Positions 1 to 8,129 of a DNA stretch of 64,000 bases are shown piece by piece. The notes under the pieces were generated by a model that was given only the letters and a program-made list of their open reading frames with translations, did no database searches and was not told where the DNA came from. The position numbers and the translations under genes were made by a program. Positions within the stretch are counted from its first letter, which is position 1, and each line of letters starts with the position of its first letter. The DNA comes from Nonomuraea helvata (GTDB lineage Bacteria > Actinomycetota > Actinomycetes > Streptosporangiales > Streptosporangiaceae), in NCBI RefSeq assembly GCF_039535785.1, contig NZ_BAAAXV010000009.1:2294001-2358000 (forward strand), written 5' to 3'.

Positions 1-7
1 GGATGGG

Positions 8-44
8 ACGGACGCGGCCGATACCTCCAGTCGGCCGCGTCCGT
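8..44. terminator. 14-bp perfect stem-loop, probable terminator
   Basis: Arms at 8-21 and 31-44 are perfect reverse complements (14 bp, GC-rich) around a 9-nt loop. It lies about 120 nt beyond the stop of the leftward gene ending at 167, and may also end a rightward gene outside the window. There is no U-tract, which is usual for actinomycete terminators. Confidence 0.6.
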
Positions 45-87
45 GTCTATGGCCTCTGCTCCGCATAGGCGGGCTCGGTCGCTGGAA

Positions 88-151
88 GCCGTCGCCTTCC
101 CTCGTCACTCCGGTCGCTTCGCTCCCTGCGTTCCTCAGTCCAGGCGACGGC
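88..151. repeat. imperfect long hairpin / possible intergenic repeat
   Basis: GCCGTCGCCT at 88-97 is exactly complementary to AGGCGACGGC at 142-151. The 44 nt between consists of CTC/GCTCC-type words (ctccggtcgcttcgctccct). It resembles dispersed intergenic repeats of actinomycete genomes, but only one copy is visible here. It could also serve as the terminator of the gene ending at 167. Confidence 0.3.
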
Positions 152-166
152 GCTCCCTCGCCTGTC

Positions 167-694
167 TTACCGGACCTGGGCTTTCTTGATTTCCGTGAAC
201 CTCTGTCGGGCAGCGTTGATCGCGTCCTCGTCGTCGAACTCGGCGAAGGCCTGCTCCTGGTAGCGGGCCGGGATCAGCCGCCGGACCCGGTCCGGATAGC
301 CCATGCCCGGCTCCGGCACCCTGACCACGGGAGGGATGCCGATGCGGACGGCGATCGGGCCAGAGGCCCGTACGGAGGTCGCCCAGTCGGTGCCCGCGTC
401 GGTGACCGCGCACATGTGGCGCGCGTACACCCACTTCACCTCGACGACGGAAGTGGCGTCCGCCGGTTCGGTCCCGAACGTCTCCACGGCGCACACGACG
501 CGCGAGTCGAAGTCGTGGCCGTGCGCGTGGTGCTCGTCGAGCGAGGACTGCTCCAGCACCAGCGTCACCTGGGCGGCGAGCTCCTTGTACAGCTGCGACG
601 ACGGCTGCCGGCCGGCGAAGAACATCACCCCGGCCAGGGTCAGGCCGGCCAGGGTGACGATCGCCGCGACCAGCCCGCGACGTGACTTGATCAC
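167..694 (-). CDS. small membrane-anchored protein coupled to LPMO
   Basis: A 175-residue protein of unrecognised family. The GTG start at 692-694 overlaps the LPMO stop (GTGA, 4 nt), so it is almost certainly co-transcribed and translationally coupled with it. Residues about 8-27 form one hydrophobic helix after a short basic N-terminus (IKSRR), with the rest predicted outside the membrane. The outer part has two cysteines (in VVCAVE and HMCAV) that could pair and a charged C-terminal helix. I know no function. Co-expression with a secreted cellulose oxidase suggests an envelope role during cellulose growth, such as redox partner, sensor or accessory, but that is inference. Confidence 0.75.
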   Translation of the reverse strand: MIKSRRGLVAAIVTLAGLTLAGVMFFAGRQPSSQLYKELAAQVTLVLEQSSLDEHHAHGHDFDSRVVCAVETFGTEPADATSVVEVKWVYARHMCAVTDAGTDWATSVRASGPIAVRIGIPPVVRVPEPGMGYPDRVRRLIPARYQEQAFAEFDDEDAINAARQRFTEIKKAQVR

Positions 695-1752
695 GGACTG
701 GTGCAGGTCAGGGCCGGGGCCGGGTTCGGGATCGAACCCGTGGCGTTGAAGCCGAACGTGGTCGTCGCGTTCGGCGCCAGCTGCCCGTTGTAGGTGGCGT
801 TCTTGACCACCACGTTGGGCGGCTGCCCGGACAGCACGCCGTTCCACGGCGAGCCGTCGAAGCCCTGGCCGCCGCTGTAGGTCCACTTGACCGTCCAGCC
901 GTTGATGGAGGAGGCGCTCGTGTTCTTCACGGTCACCTCGCCCTGGAAGTGGCCGGCCCAGCCGGTGTCGGTGGCCTTCCATGTGGCGGTGCAGGCGCCG
1001 GGGTTCGGGGTGACCGTCGGCGTCACCGTCGGGGTGGCGGTGGGCGTGCTCTGGCCCGGGCCGACGCCGGTGACCTCGCCGTTGCCGCCGTCGAAGACGA
1101 CGTCGGAGCAGCTGTAGAAGTTCTCGTTGCTGTCGGAGCGGATCCAGTGCGTGTAGATGATGTGCCGGCCGGTCTTGCCGGACGGGAGCTGGGCGTTCCA
1201 GTAGTAGTAGTTGAGCGCGCCGGCGGGGCCGGTGTCGGGCGGGTTCGTGACGCTGCCGAACGGCTCCAGATCCGACCACTTCAGCGGCCCGTTCGGGTTC
1301 CAGCCGTTCTTGGTGATGTAGTAGTTGAACGAGCCGGGGTGCTTGGCCCAGTTGCTGTGCCGCATCTGGATGGTCGCGCCCGAGGTCAGGTGGGTCACCG
1401 GCCAGTCACTGCGCACCGCGTTGTAGGCCGTGAAGTCGTAGGGACCTCCGGTGCCGCCGCTGCAGAGCTGCCCGTCGGGGATGAATCCGGAGGTACGGCC
1501 CGCGCCGTCGGAGCGCAGTACCGCGAACCAGTTGTACAGCGGGGTCGAGCCGCTCTGCGCGACGGCCGCCGCGCACGCGGGGTTGTAGGGGGTGATCTGG
1601 CCGTTCTCCCGCAGGCCGTCCTTCCAGCACAGGAACGTCCTGGCGCCGGGGAACATCGACACCCCGTGCGCCTGTGCCTGCATGGGCACGATCAGGACAG
1701 TCGCGATCAGTACCGTGACGGCGGTGATCGCCGCCGACTTGAATAACCTCAT
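691..1752 (-). CDS. AA10 lytic polysaccharide monooxygenase with CBM2
   Basis: Secreted copper enzyme of 353 residues that oxidatively cleaves crystalline polysaccharide, here probably cellulose. A signal peptide (1-28) ends in AQA before His29, which would become the N-terminal copper ligand. The second His-brace histidine is probably His132 (MRHSNW). The catalytic domain runs to about 225, followed by a Pro/Thr linker (231-252) and a CBM2 cellulose-binding module (about 254-353) with conserved W and N residues. The start was chosen at the ATG preceded by AAGGGA; longer upstream frames add no signal sequence. A CebR-type box lies 141 bp upstream. The next gene overlaps its stop by 4 nt. Confidence 0.95.
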   Translation of the reverse strand: MRLFKSAAITAVTVLIATVLIVPMQAQAHGVSMFPGARTFLCWKDGLRENGQITPYNPACAAAVAQSGSTPLYNWFAVLRSDGAGRTSGFIPDGQLCSGGTGGPYDFTAYNAVRSDWPVTHLTSGATIQMRHSNWAKHPGSFNYYITKNGWNPNGPLKWSDLEPFGSVTNPPDTGPAGALNYYYWNAQLPSGKTGRHIIYTHWIRSDSNENFYSCSDVVFDGGNGEVTGVGPGQSTPTATPTVTPTVTPNPGACTATWKATDTGWAGHFQGEVTVKNTSASSINGWTVKWTYSGGQGFDGSPWNGVLSGQPPNVVVKNATYNGQLAPNATTTFGFNATGSIPNPAPALTCTSP

Positions 1753-1893
1753 GGGGATTCCCTTGCGCTGACGACAGAGGAAAAACCTGCCCCATGACCT
1801 GCCCGCCCGGTGAGCGCATTGAATCACGCCCCGGACGGCTCCGACAACGCGCTGTGAAAGTTTCATCCGATCTTGGTCACCGTGCCCTATGAT

Positions 1894-1907
1894 TGGGAGC
1901 GCTCCCA
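1894..1907. promoter_or_regulatory. CebR/CelR-type operator upstream of LPMO
   Basis: Perfect 14-bp palindrome TGGGAGCGCTCCCA, identical to the known operator of the LacI-family cellulose regulators CelR (Thermobifida) and CebR (Streptomyces). It lies 141 bp upstream of the LPMO ATG. Identical copies occur at 4268-4281 and 46633-46646. Confidence 0.9.
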
Positions 1908-1956
1908 TTCAGGGACATGGCGCCGGTCGTGCCAGCGAGGGGCGCGGACGACGTTA

Positions 1957-1987
1957 GAGGGGTACGGCGGGTGCTGCCGTACCCCTC
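1957..1987 (-). terminator. terminator of the kinase gene
   Basis: Perfect 12-bp stem (1957-1968 with 1976-1987) and 7-nt loop, starting one base past the stop codon of the leftward kinase gene. It separates kinase transcription from the LPMO promoter. Confidence 0.75.
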
Positions 1988-1988
1988 A

Positions 1989-3287
1989 TCAATCCCGCTC
2001 GAGCGCGGCGTCGATCTCGTCGAGCCTGGCCTGCAACTCGCTCAGGCAGGCGGGCGCGAGCCGGCCCTCGGCCATGCGGTCGGAGAGCTTCCTGCGCACG
2101 CCCGCGGTCGTCGACGCTGACGGGCCGTGCGGCGACACCGCGGCGTGCAGCACCTGCTTGAGGTCCAGCACGACGTCGGCGTCGGTCGCGCCGCACGGCG
2201 TCCTGGCCTCCAGCACGGTCCTGAAGTCGTCCACGGCCTGCTCCACGGTGTCCACCGTGACCGGCGTGCTCTCCACGAGCGCCGGCCTGCTCTCGATGTG
2301 GTTGGCCGGAGGCGAGGGCAGGACCGCCGTGGGCGAGGGCATGATCGCCGTCGGCGACGGCATGACCATTCCCTCCAGGTCCTGGAACCCCGTCCGCTGG
2401 AGCCACAGCAGGGCGGAGAGCGCGATGGCCGCCGACCCGGCGACCGTGAGACCGCGCCTGACCTGCCGGCCCAGCGTCGCCGTGCCGAGCGCTGAGGTCA
2501 GCGCCGAGACGATCTCGGCCGTGGTCGGCCGCGCCTCCGGCCGGTACGCCAGGCAGCGCTGGCAGAGCGAGGCCACGGAGTGCGGCACGCCGGGGATGCG
2601 GGGCGGAGGATAGATCCTGCGGGCCGCCTCGATCTCCTCCCACGTCGTCTCCGGGTACGGCGTGTGCCCCGTGAGCATGGCGTACAGCAGCACGCCCAGG
2701 GCGTACACGTCGACCGCGGGATGGGTCGGCGCGCCGAACAGCCGCTCGGGGGCGACGTAGGGAGGGGTGCCGCGGTCGTCGTCGGGATCTCCGGCCCAGG
2801 CCGCGATGCCGAAGTCGAGCAGCTTGGGGCCGTCGGCGGTGAGCAGCACGTTCTCGGCCGTGACGTCCCGGTGGACCAGGCCGCGGGCGTGCCCGGCCAT
2901 CAGGACCCGCGCCAGCCTCAGCGCGATGGCCGCCGCCTCGGACCACGGCAGCGGGCCCTGCTCGATGCGCTCGGCCAGCGGTGGGCCGTCGAGCAGCGGC
3001 ATCACCACGTAGGCCGCGACGCCGCCGTTCGTGGTGACGGTCTCGCCGTAGTCGTAGATCTCGATGGAATCGGGATGGATGAACCTGGCGGCGGCGCGGG
3101 CCTCACTGCGCGCGCTGACCCGCTCGCAGTCGCCGGCGTGCAGTGAGGCCGTGAGCACCTTGACCGCGATCATCCGGTGCAGTGACTGGTCGAAAGCGCG
3201 CCAGATGACCGACATTCCCCCGCGGGCCAGCGGATCCAGCAACAGATACCTGCGGGCCAGCACATCCCCCGGCTCAAGCCGACTCAC
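1989..3287 (-). CDS. membrane Ser/Thr protein kinase (Hanks/PknB type)
   Basis: 432-residue kinase. The N-terminal catalytic domain (about 13-268) has ATP lysine Lys43 (AVKVL), catalytic loop HRDVTAEN (Asp141), DFG at 158-160 and APE at 179-181, so it looks active. A transmembrane segment at about 280-296 precedes a roughly 135-residue outer domain that starts with three near-repeats of the form MPSPTAIMPSPTAVLPSP. There are no PASTA repeats. Start is GTG at 3285-3287, and the gene overlaps the upstream lacI-type gene by 14 bp, so the two are probably co-transcribed. The extracellular ligand is unknown. Confidence 0.93.
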   Translation of the reverse strand: MSRLEPGDVLARRYLLLDPLARGGMSVIWRAFDQSLHRMIAVKVLTASLHAGDCERVSARSEARAAARFIHPDSIEIYDYGETVTTNGGVAAYVVMPLLDGPPLAERIEQGPLPWSEAAAIALRLARVLMAGHARGLVHRDVTAENVLLTADGPKLLDFGIAAWAGDPDDDRGTPPYVAPERLFGAPTHPAVDVYALGVLLYAMLTGHTPYPETTWEEIEAARRIYPPPRIPGVPHSVASLCQRCLAYRPEARPTTAEIVSALTSALGTATLGRQVRRGLTVAGSAAIALSALLWLQRTGFQDLEGMVMPSPTAIMPSPTAVLPSPPANHIESRPALVESTPVTVDTVEQAVDDFRTVLEARTPCGATDADVVLDLKQVLHAAVSPHGPSASTTAGVRRKLSDRMAEGRLAPACLSELQARLDEIDAALERD

Positions 3288-4245
3288 GGATGACCAGTTC
3301 CGTGGGGAGTATGGGGTCGATCCCCGCGGCCCCCGTCAGGAGCAGCCGGGTGGCGACCGTGGCGAGCTCCTCGACGGGCTGGCGGATGGTGGTCAGGGCG
3401 GGAACGGTGTGCCTCGCGACCGGCGCGTCATCGAATCCGATCACCGCGACGTCCGCGGGCACCTTGCGCCCCGCCCTGCGTAATGCCTGGATCGCGCCCG
3501 CCGCCATCAGGTCGGACGCCACGAAGACGGCGTCCAGCCCGGGGGCGTGGCGTAACAGCCACTGCATGGCGTGCGTGCCGGAGGCCGCGGTGAAGTCGCC
3601 GTACGCCACGGGCACGTCCGGCAGGCCGGCTGCTTGGAGCGTGCGTATCAGACCCTCCAGGCGATCTCGGGCGCCGGGCAGGGACGGTGGGCCGCCGATG
3701 GCGGCGACGTTGCGGCGGCCGGACAGCAGGAAGTGCTCGGCCGCCTGGCGCCCGCCGTCGAGGTTGTCCACGTCGGCGAACGGGAGCTTGAGGTCGTGAG
3801 GCGGGCGGCCGATGTTGCGCACGGGGACGCCCGAGGTGGATAACTTGATCGCCAGAGGATGTCGCTCTCTGGCGCCCACGATGAGCACCGCGCCGGACAG
3901 CGCCGGCAGGGTGGATGACGTGGGGGTGACGGTGGTAATCATGAGATGGGTGCCGTGCTCGGCGAGCACGGCACCTGCCGCGGACAGGAGCCGGGCGTAG
4001 TAGGGCTCGGAGAAAAGGCGGGGGAGATGGTCGCAGATCACTGCCGTGACTCCGTCGGCGATGGTCTTGGCGGCCGTTCCCCGTGGAGCGCGTTGGCGCA
4101 CGTATCCCATGCGGGAGACGGCGTCGTAGACTTGCCGGCGGGTCGAGGTACTGACCCGCACCGAGCCCGTGAGGACTCGAGATGCGGTCGCGGGGGAAAC
4201 CCCTGCAGCGGCCGCCACCTGTGCCAGTGTGGGCTGCTCGGTCAT
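3274..4245 (-). CDS. cebR: LacI-family cellulose-response repressor (CebR/CelR-like)
   Basis: 323-residue LacI/GalR regulator. The N-terminal helix-turn-helix is TLAQVAAAAGVSPATASRVL, followed by a hinge (YVRQRAPRG) and a type I periplasmic-binding ligand domain (about 60-323; VFVASDLMAAGAI and VIGFDD motifs). The start was chosen at the ATG preceded by GAGGTG; an in-frame ATG 45 nt upstream lies across the operator. The 14-bp CebR box sits 22 bp upstream, implying autoregulation. In CebR/CelR, cello-oligosaccharides release the repressor. The symbol rests on the operator match rather than on a sequence search. No cellobiose ABC transporter is adjacent, unlike the classical cebEFG locus. Confidence 0.85.
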   Translation of the reverse strand: MTEQPTLAQVAAAAGVSPATASRVLTGSVRVSTSTRRQVYDAVSRMGYVRQRAPRGTAAKTIADGVTAVICDHLPRLFSEPYYARLLSAAGAVLAEHGTHLMITTVTPTSSTLPALSGAVLIVGARERHPLAIKLSTSGVPVRNIGRPPHDLKLPFADVDNLDGGRQAAEHFLLSGRRNVAAIGGPPSLPGARDRLEGLIRTLQAAGLPDVPVAYGDFTAASGTHAMQWLLRHAPGLDAVFVASDLMAAGAIQALRRAGRKVPADVAVIGFDDAPVARHTVPALTTIRQPVEELATVATRLLLTGAAGIDPILPTELVIRESA

Positions 4246-4267
4246 GGAGCACCTCGCGGGAAGATCC

Positions 4268-4281
4268 TGGGAGCGCTCCCA
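4268..4281. promoter_or_regulatory. CebR/CelR-type operator at its own gene
   Basis: Perfect TGGGAGCGCTCCCA palindrome, 22 bp upstream of the LacI-type regulator start, where bound repressor would block transcription or initiation. Same 14 bp as at 1894 and 46633. Confidence 0.92.
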
Positions 4282-4324
4282 CGTTACCAATGTTTCGTCG
4301 CTGTTAATAGGGCCTTTGCTAGGA

Positions 4325-4348
4325 GTGCGTCCGCTTGTGCGGACGCAC
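4325..4348 (-). terminator. terminator of the penicillin-binding protein gene
   Basis: Perfect 10-bp stem (GTGCGTCCGC with its complement) around a TTGT loop, 77 bp downstream of the leftward PBP stop. It separates that gene from the regulator promoter. Confidence 0.7.
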
Positions 4349-4424
4349 CCCGAATTTCCTCAGCTAGGAGGCATTGGCACCCGGCGGGCCTTTCTGAGTT
4401 TTCCCAGTTTTCCGCCGCTGTTGA

Positions 4425-6575
4425 TCAGTGGTTAAACGTCGTGTCGATGTCCGCCTCGTCCAGTTGGTTATCCGGGCGGTCGTTCCTGGGCTCCTGCCGC
4501 CGGGGCGCGCAACTCGATCCGCAGCCACCGAAGCGAGAGGTGTTGACCGGCGTGAAGTCGGTCGCCGGGATGCCCTTGAGGGCGGCCTTCATGGTGTCGT
4601 TCCAGATGGGCCCGGGGATGGAGGCGCCGAAGACCGAGCCGTAGTAGCGGCCGCCGATGCGGATGTTGTTCAGCTTGTGGGTGACCGCGCCGCGCGGGTC
4701 GCCGATGCTGACCGCGCCCGCCAGGTCAGGGGTGAAACCGGCGAACCAGGCGGTGGACTGGGCGTCCGTGGTGCCCGTCTTGCCGGCCGCCGGCCGGCCG
4801 ATGCCGCCGACGCCCTTCATGGTGCCCTTGGTGAACACGCCGGACATGATGCTCGCCGCGGCGTCGGTCACCTCAGGGTCGATCGCCTGCTTGCACTTGG
4901 GCTTGTAGTTGGTGACCTTGCCGTCGCGATCCTTGATCGAGGTGATGGCCATCGGCGTGCAGTACTTGCCGCGGGCGCCGATGGCGGCGTACGCGGTGGC
5001 GACGGTCACGGGGTCCATCTCGTTGATACCGAGCGTGAACGTCTCGTACTCCTGCAGGTCCAGCCCGTCGGAGCGCTTGATGCCCAGCGACTTGGCCGTC
5101 TTGACCACGTTGCAGAGGCCCACCTTCTGCTCCAGCGCCATGAAGAAGGTGTTCACCGAGCCCCAGGTGCCGGTGGCCAGCGATTCGAAGCCCCCGTCGC
5201 CGCCCTCGGCGTTGGTGACGGTGAAGCTGGGATCGCCCACGTTGTTGCCCTTGCAGTTCTTGAACGACCAGAAGGCCGGAGCGCGGTAACCGCCGCCCAC
5301 CGAGATTCCGTCGTTGATCTTCATGCCCTGCTTGAGCGCGGTGAGCAGGGTGAAGGGCTTGAACGTCGAGCCGGCCTGGAAGCCGACGCCACCGCCGTGC
5401 ACCGCGTCGGCGACGACGTTGTAGGACATCTCGTTCTTGCTCTTGCGGATGCCGTACTTGCGGCTGGCGGCCATGGCCTTGATCTGGCCGGTCCCGGGCT
5501 GCACCAGGGCCTCCGAGGCGACCGGGTTGTCCGAGGCGAACACGTGCTTCTTGATCGCCTTCTCGGCCGCGGCCTGCATCTTCGGGTCGATCGTGGTCCT
5601 GATCTCGAGGCCGCCCCGGTTGAGGAACTGGGTTCGTTCCTTCTTCGTCTTGCCGAAGTCCACGTTGCTGAGGATCTCGTTGCGGACGTACATGCAGAAG
5701 TACGGGTAGTCGCTGGACTCGCAGCCGCCGGGCAGCGGGGTGCCCTTGTAACCGAGCTTCGTGGCCTTGGCCTCGGCGGCCTGCTCCGGCGTGATCTTCT
5801 TCAGCTCGGCCATCCTGTCCAGCACGACATTGCGCCGGGCCAGCAGCCGCTCCTTGTACTCCTTGCCCCGGTCGGGGTCGGTCTGCAGCGGGTCCTGCAC
5901 GGCGCCGGCCAGGGTGGCGGCCTGCGGCAGGGTCAGCTTGGCGGCGGGCACCCCGAAGAAGCGCCTGGCGGCCGATTCGATGCCGTAGGCGCGGGCGCCG
6001 AAGTACACGATGTTCAGATACTTCTCGAGGATCTGGTCCTTGGTGTACTTCTTCTCGATCGCCATCGCGTACCGCAGCTCGTTGAGCTTACGCGCGTAGC
6101 TGGCCTCGAGGGCCGCGTTCTTCTCCTTCTTGGTGGTGCCCGAGTTGAGCAGCACCTGCTTGACGTACTGCTGGGTGATGGACGAGCCGCCCTGGGCGAT
6201 GCCGCCCGAGCTGAGGTTCTTGGCCAGGGCGCGGACGGTGCCCTCGATGTCGATCGGGCCGTGCTCGTAGTAGCGGAAATCCTCGATCGAGATGATCGCC
6301 GTCTTCATGATGTCGGCGATCTGGTCGAGCCTGACGTTCTCGCGGTACTCCTCGTAGAACGTCGCGATGGGCTTGCCCTTGGCGTCCAGCACCGTCGTCT
6401 TCTGCGCGAGGGGCGGTTCCTTGAGCTCCTGGGGTTTGATGCCCAGGTCCTCCGATGCCGAGACGAACATCGCTCCTGTCCCACCGACCGCGGGTAGCGC
6501 GATGGCCGCGGCCACCACACCGGCCGCGATCGCTGCCCCGGTCAGGCGCGCGATACTCGACACACGGGAACCCAT
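4425..6575 (-). CDS. bifunctional class A penicillin-binding protein
   Basis: 716-residue peptidoglycan glycosyltransferase/transpeptidase acting outside the membrane. There is an N-terminal membrane anchor (about 10-35). The GT51 domain carries EDFRYYEHGPIDIEG, GGSSITQQ and KYLNIVYFG (about 60-250). The transpeptidase domain has STFKP (serine nucleophile and lysine), SVN in WGSVNTFF, and KTGTT. The C-terminus is short and polar without PASTA domains, closer to PonA1-like than PonA2-like proteins. The start was chosen at the ATG after GGAGG; the earlier in-frame start includes the ribosome-binding site. Single-gene unit with its own terminator. Confidence 0.95.
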   Translation of the reverse strand: MGSRVSSIARLTGAAIAAGVVAAAIALPAVGGTGAMFVSASEDLGIKPQELKEPPLAQKTTVLDAKGKPIATFYEEYRENVRLDQIADIMKTAIISIEDFRYYEHGPIDIEGTVRALAKNLSSGGIAQGGSSITQQYVKQVLLNSGTTKKEKNAALEASYARKLNELRYAMAIEKKYTKDQILEKYLNIVYFGARAYGIESAARRFFGVPAAKLTLPQAATLAGAVQDPLQTDPDRGKEYKERLLARRNVVLDRMAELKKITPEQAAEAKATKLGYKGTPLPGGCESSDYPYFCMYVRNEILSNVDFGKTKKERTQFLNRGGLEIRTTIDPKMQAAAEKAIKKHVFASDNPVASEALVQPGTGQIKAMAASRKYGIRKSKNEMSYNVVADAVHGGGVGFQAGSTFKPFTLLTALKQGMKINDGISVGGGYRAPAFWSFKNCKGNNVGDPSFTVTNAEGGDGGFESLATGTWGSVNTFFMALEQKVGLCNVVKTAKSLGIKRSDGLDLQEYETFTLGINEMDPVTVATAYAAIGARGKYCTPMAITSIKDRDGKVTNYKPKCKQAIDPEVTDAAASIMSGVFTKGTMKGVGGIGRPAAGKTGTTDAQSTAWFAGFTPDLAGAVSIGDPRGAVTHKLNNIRIGGRYYGSVFGASIPGPIWNDTMKAALKGIPATDFTPVNTSRFGGCGSSCAPRRQEPRNDRPDNQLDEADIDTTFNH

Positions 6576-6851
6576 GGTGGTAAAACCTCCCCTTCTTGGC
6601 ATTTGGGTGCATCCTAAACCCCGCCATGACGTGCTCTATGTAAAATCTTGGACCCTGCTTGGGGCTGGTTTGTTCGCGCGGGAGGCGGGGTTTCTCCGTC
6701 TCTGCCCGCTTAATCGGCGTTCAGGCTGCCCGTGGCCTCGGCGCCAGCCGTGGCGATCTTCAGTTTTCGTCAAAGAAAGCGTGTTGACGTGCGGGTGGGT
6801 GTCGGCAGCTCTGGCAATGTCGGGTTCCTACCGGTCGTGGTGGGGGGTCAT

Positions 6852-8129
6852 ATGCGACGTGTCGGGGATGGCGAGCACTTCGATCGGCTGCTCGCCGCCG
6901 CTAGAACATACTGGGGTGAGAGCCCTGGCGGTGACAGCTGCGTCGTGGCGGAGGCGTTCGACCAGGACATCCGGGTCGTGGTGCGCACGCTCATGGTCGC
7001 GAAGGCTGTCTGCGAGCTGCTGTCGGCGCGGCTGTTCGCGCTGGTCGATCCGGAGTGGCGCGGGCTGGCCGAGGTGTTCGGGGCCGAGGCGGACGGGGGG
7101 CCGCGGGTGCCGCCGGCCGCGCTGGTCACCAGCCGGGTGGATCCCGGCGTGCCCAGGGACATCCCGGTCGTGCAGGTCCACGGGAAGGGGTCGCTGAAGG
7201 CGTACGCGCTCTTCCCCGATCAGGGTCCCTGCTCGTTCCACGAGGAGCTGCCGGCCCGGGTCGGAGCCTTCTTCGAGCGGCACGTCTGGCCGCACAGGCA
7301 CGTGATCGCGCCCGACGCGGAGCGGACGGCCTGGCGGGCGAAGAGCGGCTACCAGGTCCGTACGGACACCGAGCGCCGCCAGCTCCGCCAGCACGGCTGT
7401 GCCCGTCTGGGGCTCGACCCCGGCCTGCCGACGTTCGCGGTCCTCGGCCACCAGCCGGAGCAGGACACGGAGCTGTTCCAGGCGACGGTGGACTACGCCG
7501 CATCCGACGTGTCGGCGAACTGGCTCTTCCTCGACCCCGTCACCAGGTCGCACTCCCGGATCAGGTGCGTGGCCGGCGCCCTGTCCACGAATCTGCTCTG
7601 GAGCATGACCGACGCGGGAGTCGCGTTCGGCAACAGCGATCTGCCCGCGTTCGGCATCCCCGTCATCCAGGCAGGCTGGTCGGTGGGCAGGGCCTGCCGC
7701 ACCACGCACGTCGCGCTGCAGCCGTCGGACATCCGCCTGCTGCTCGACGAGGTCATCGCCAAGCACGACAAGGGGGAGTCCATCCTCGAGCCGGAGCAGC
7801 GTGAGCGCGCCCGCCTGTGGCTCTGGCTGCGCCGCTGCGGCGCGGACGTGCCCACCGGGCTCCTGCCGCACTGGGAGCACGGCGCCGACTACGCGCGGGC
7901 GCTCGCCGTCAACCTCTGGCACGTGGAGCGCGACGGCGACCCCCTCTACAGCGCGGTCGCACGCATGTGGGACCGGCGCGAGCCCATGCTCACCCGTTTC
8001 GACTTCCACGACCCGGCGGGGCCGTACATCAGGAGTGCCCACGATCGGTTCCGCCGACTCGGCCACGCCGTTCCGCACCATGACTTTCCCGACCCGGAAG
8101 GGCCGTTCGTCCCCAGGAGCACCCCATGA
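6852..8129 (+). CDS. possible GT-B / capsule-type glycosyltransferase
   Basis: 425-residue soluble protein with no signal peptide. The middle and C-terminal part resembles the nucleotide-binding half of GT-B enzymes of the capsule/teichoic type: FAVLGHQPEQDTE, then ANWLFLDP, LLWSMTDAGVAFGNSDLPAFGIPVIQAG and a C-terminal helix. The phrase pattern (unsure identity, then choice between visible and hidden copies in a pool) is typical, but I could not name a family. The ATG at 6852 is used; the frame stays open back to 6732. It overlaps the next gene by ATGA, so the two form one unit. Acceptor and donor are unknown. Confidence 0.6.
   Translation: MRRVGDGEHFDRLLAAARTYWGESPGGDSCVVAEAFDQDIRVVVRTLMVAKAVCELLSARLFALVDPEWRGLAEVFGAEADGGPRVPPAALVTSRVDPGVPRDIPVVQVHGKGSLKAYALFPDQGPCSFHEELPARVGAFFERHVWPHRHVIAPDAERTAWRAKSGYQVRTDTERRQLRQHGCARLGLDPGLPTFAVLGHQPEQDTELFQATVDYAASDVSANWLFLDPVTRSHSRIRCVAGALSTNLLWSMTDAGVAFGNSDLPAFGIPVIQAGWSVGRACRTTHVALQPSDIRLLLDEVIAKHDKGESILEPEQRERARLWLWLRRCGADVPTGLLPHWEHGADYARALAVNLWHVERDGDPLYSAVARMWDRREPMLTRFDFHDPAGPYIRSAHDRFRRLGHAVPHHDFPDPEGPFVPRSTP

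Noticed and set aside
949-1746. Long plus-strand frame opposite the LPMO gene
   Set aside because: Arg/Gly/Ala/Val-rich shadow of the leftward LPMO coding sequence with no domain, signal or start site.
4428-6497. 689-residue plus-strand frame opposite the PBP gene
   Set aside because: Continuous only because of high GC in the reverse strand; it mirrors the PBP and has no recognised motif.
6732-6851. Upstream extension of the GT-B-like protein
   Set aside because: The open frame begins at ATG 6732, but its first 40 residues look like noncoding promoter sequence; ATG 6852 is favoured.
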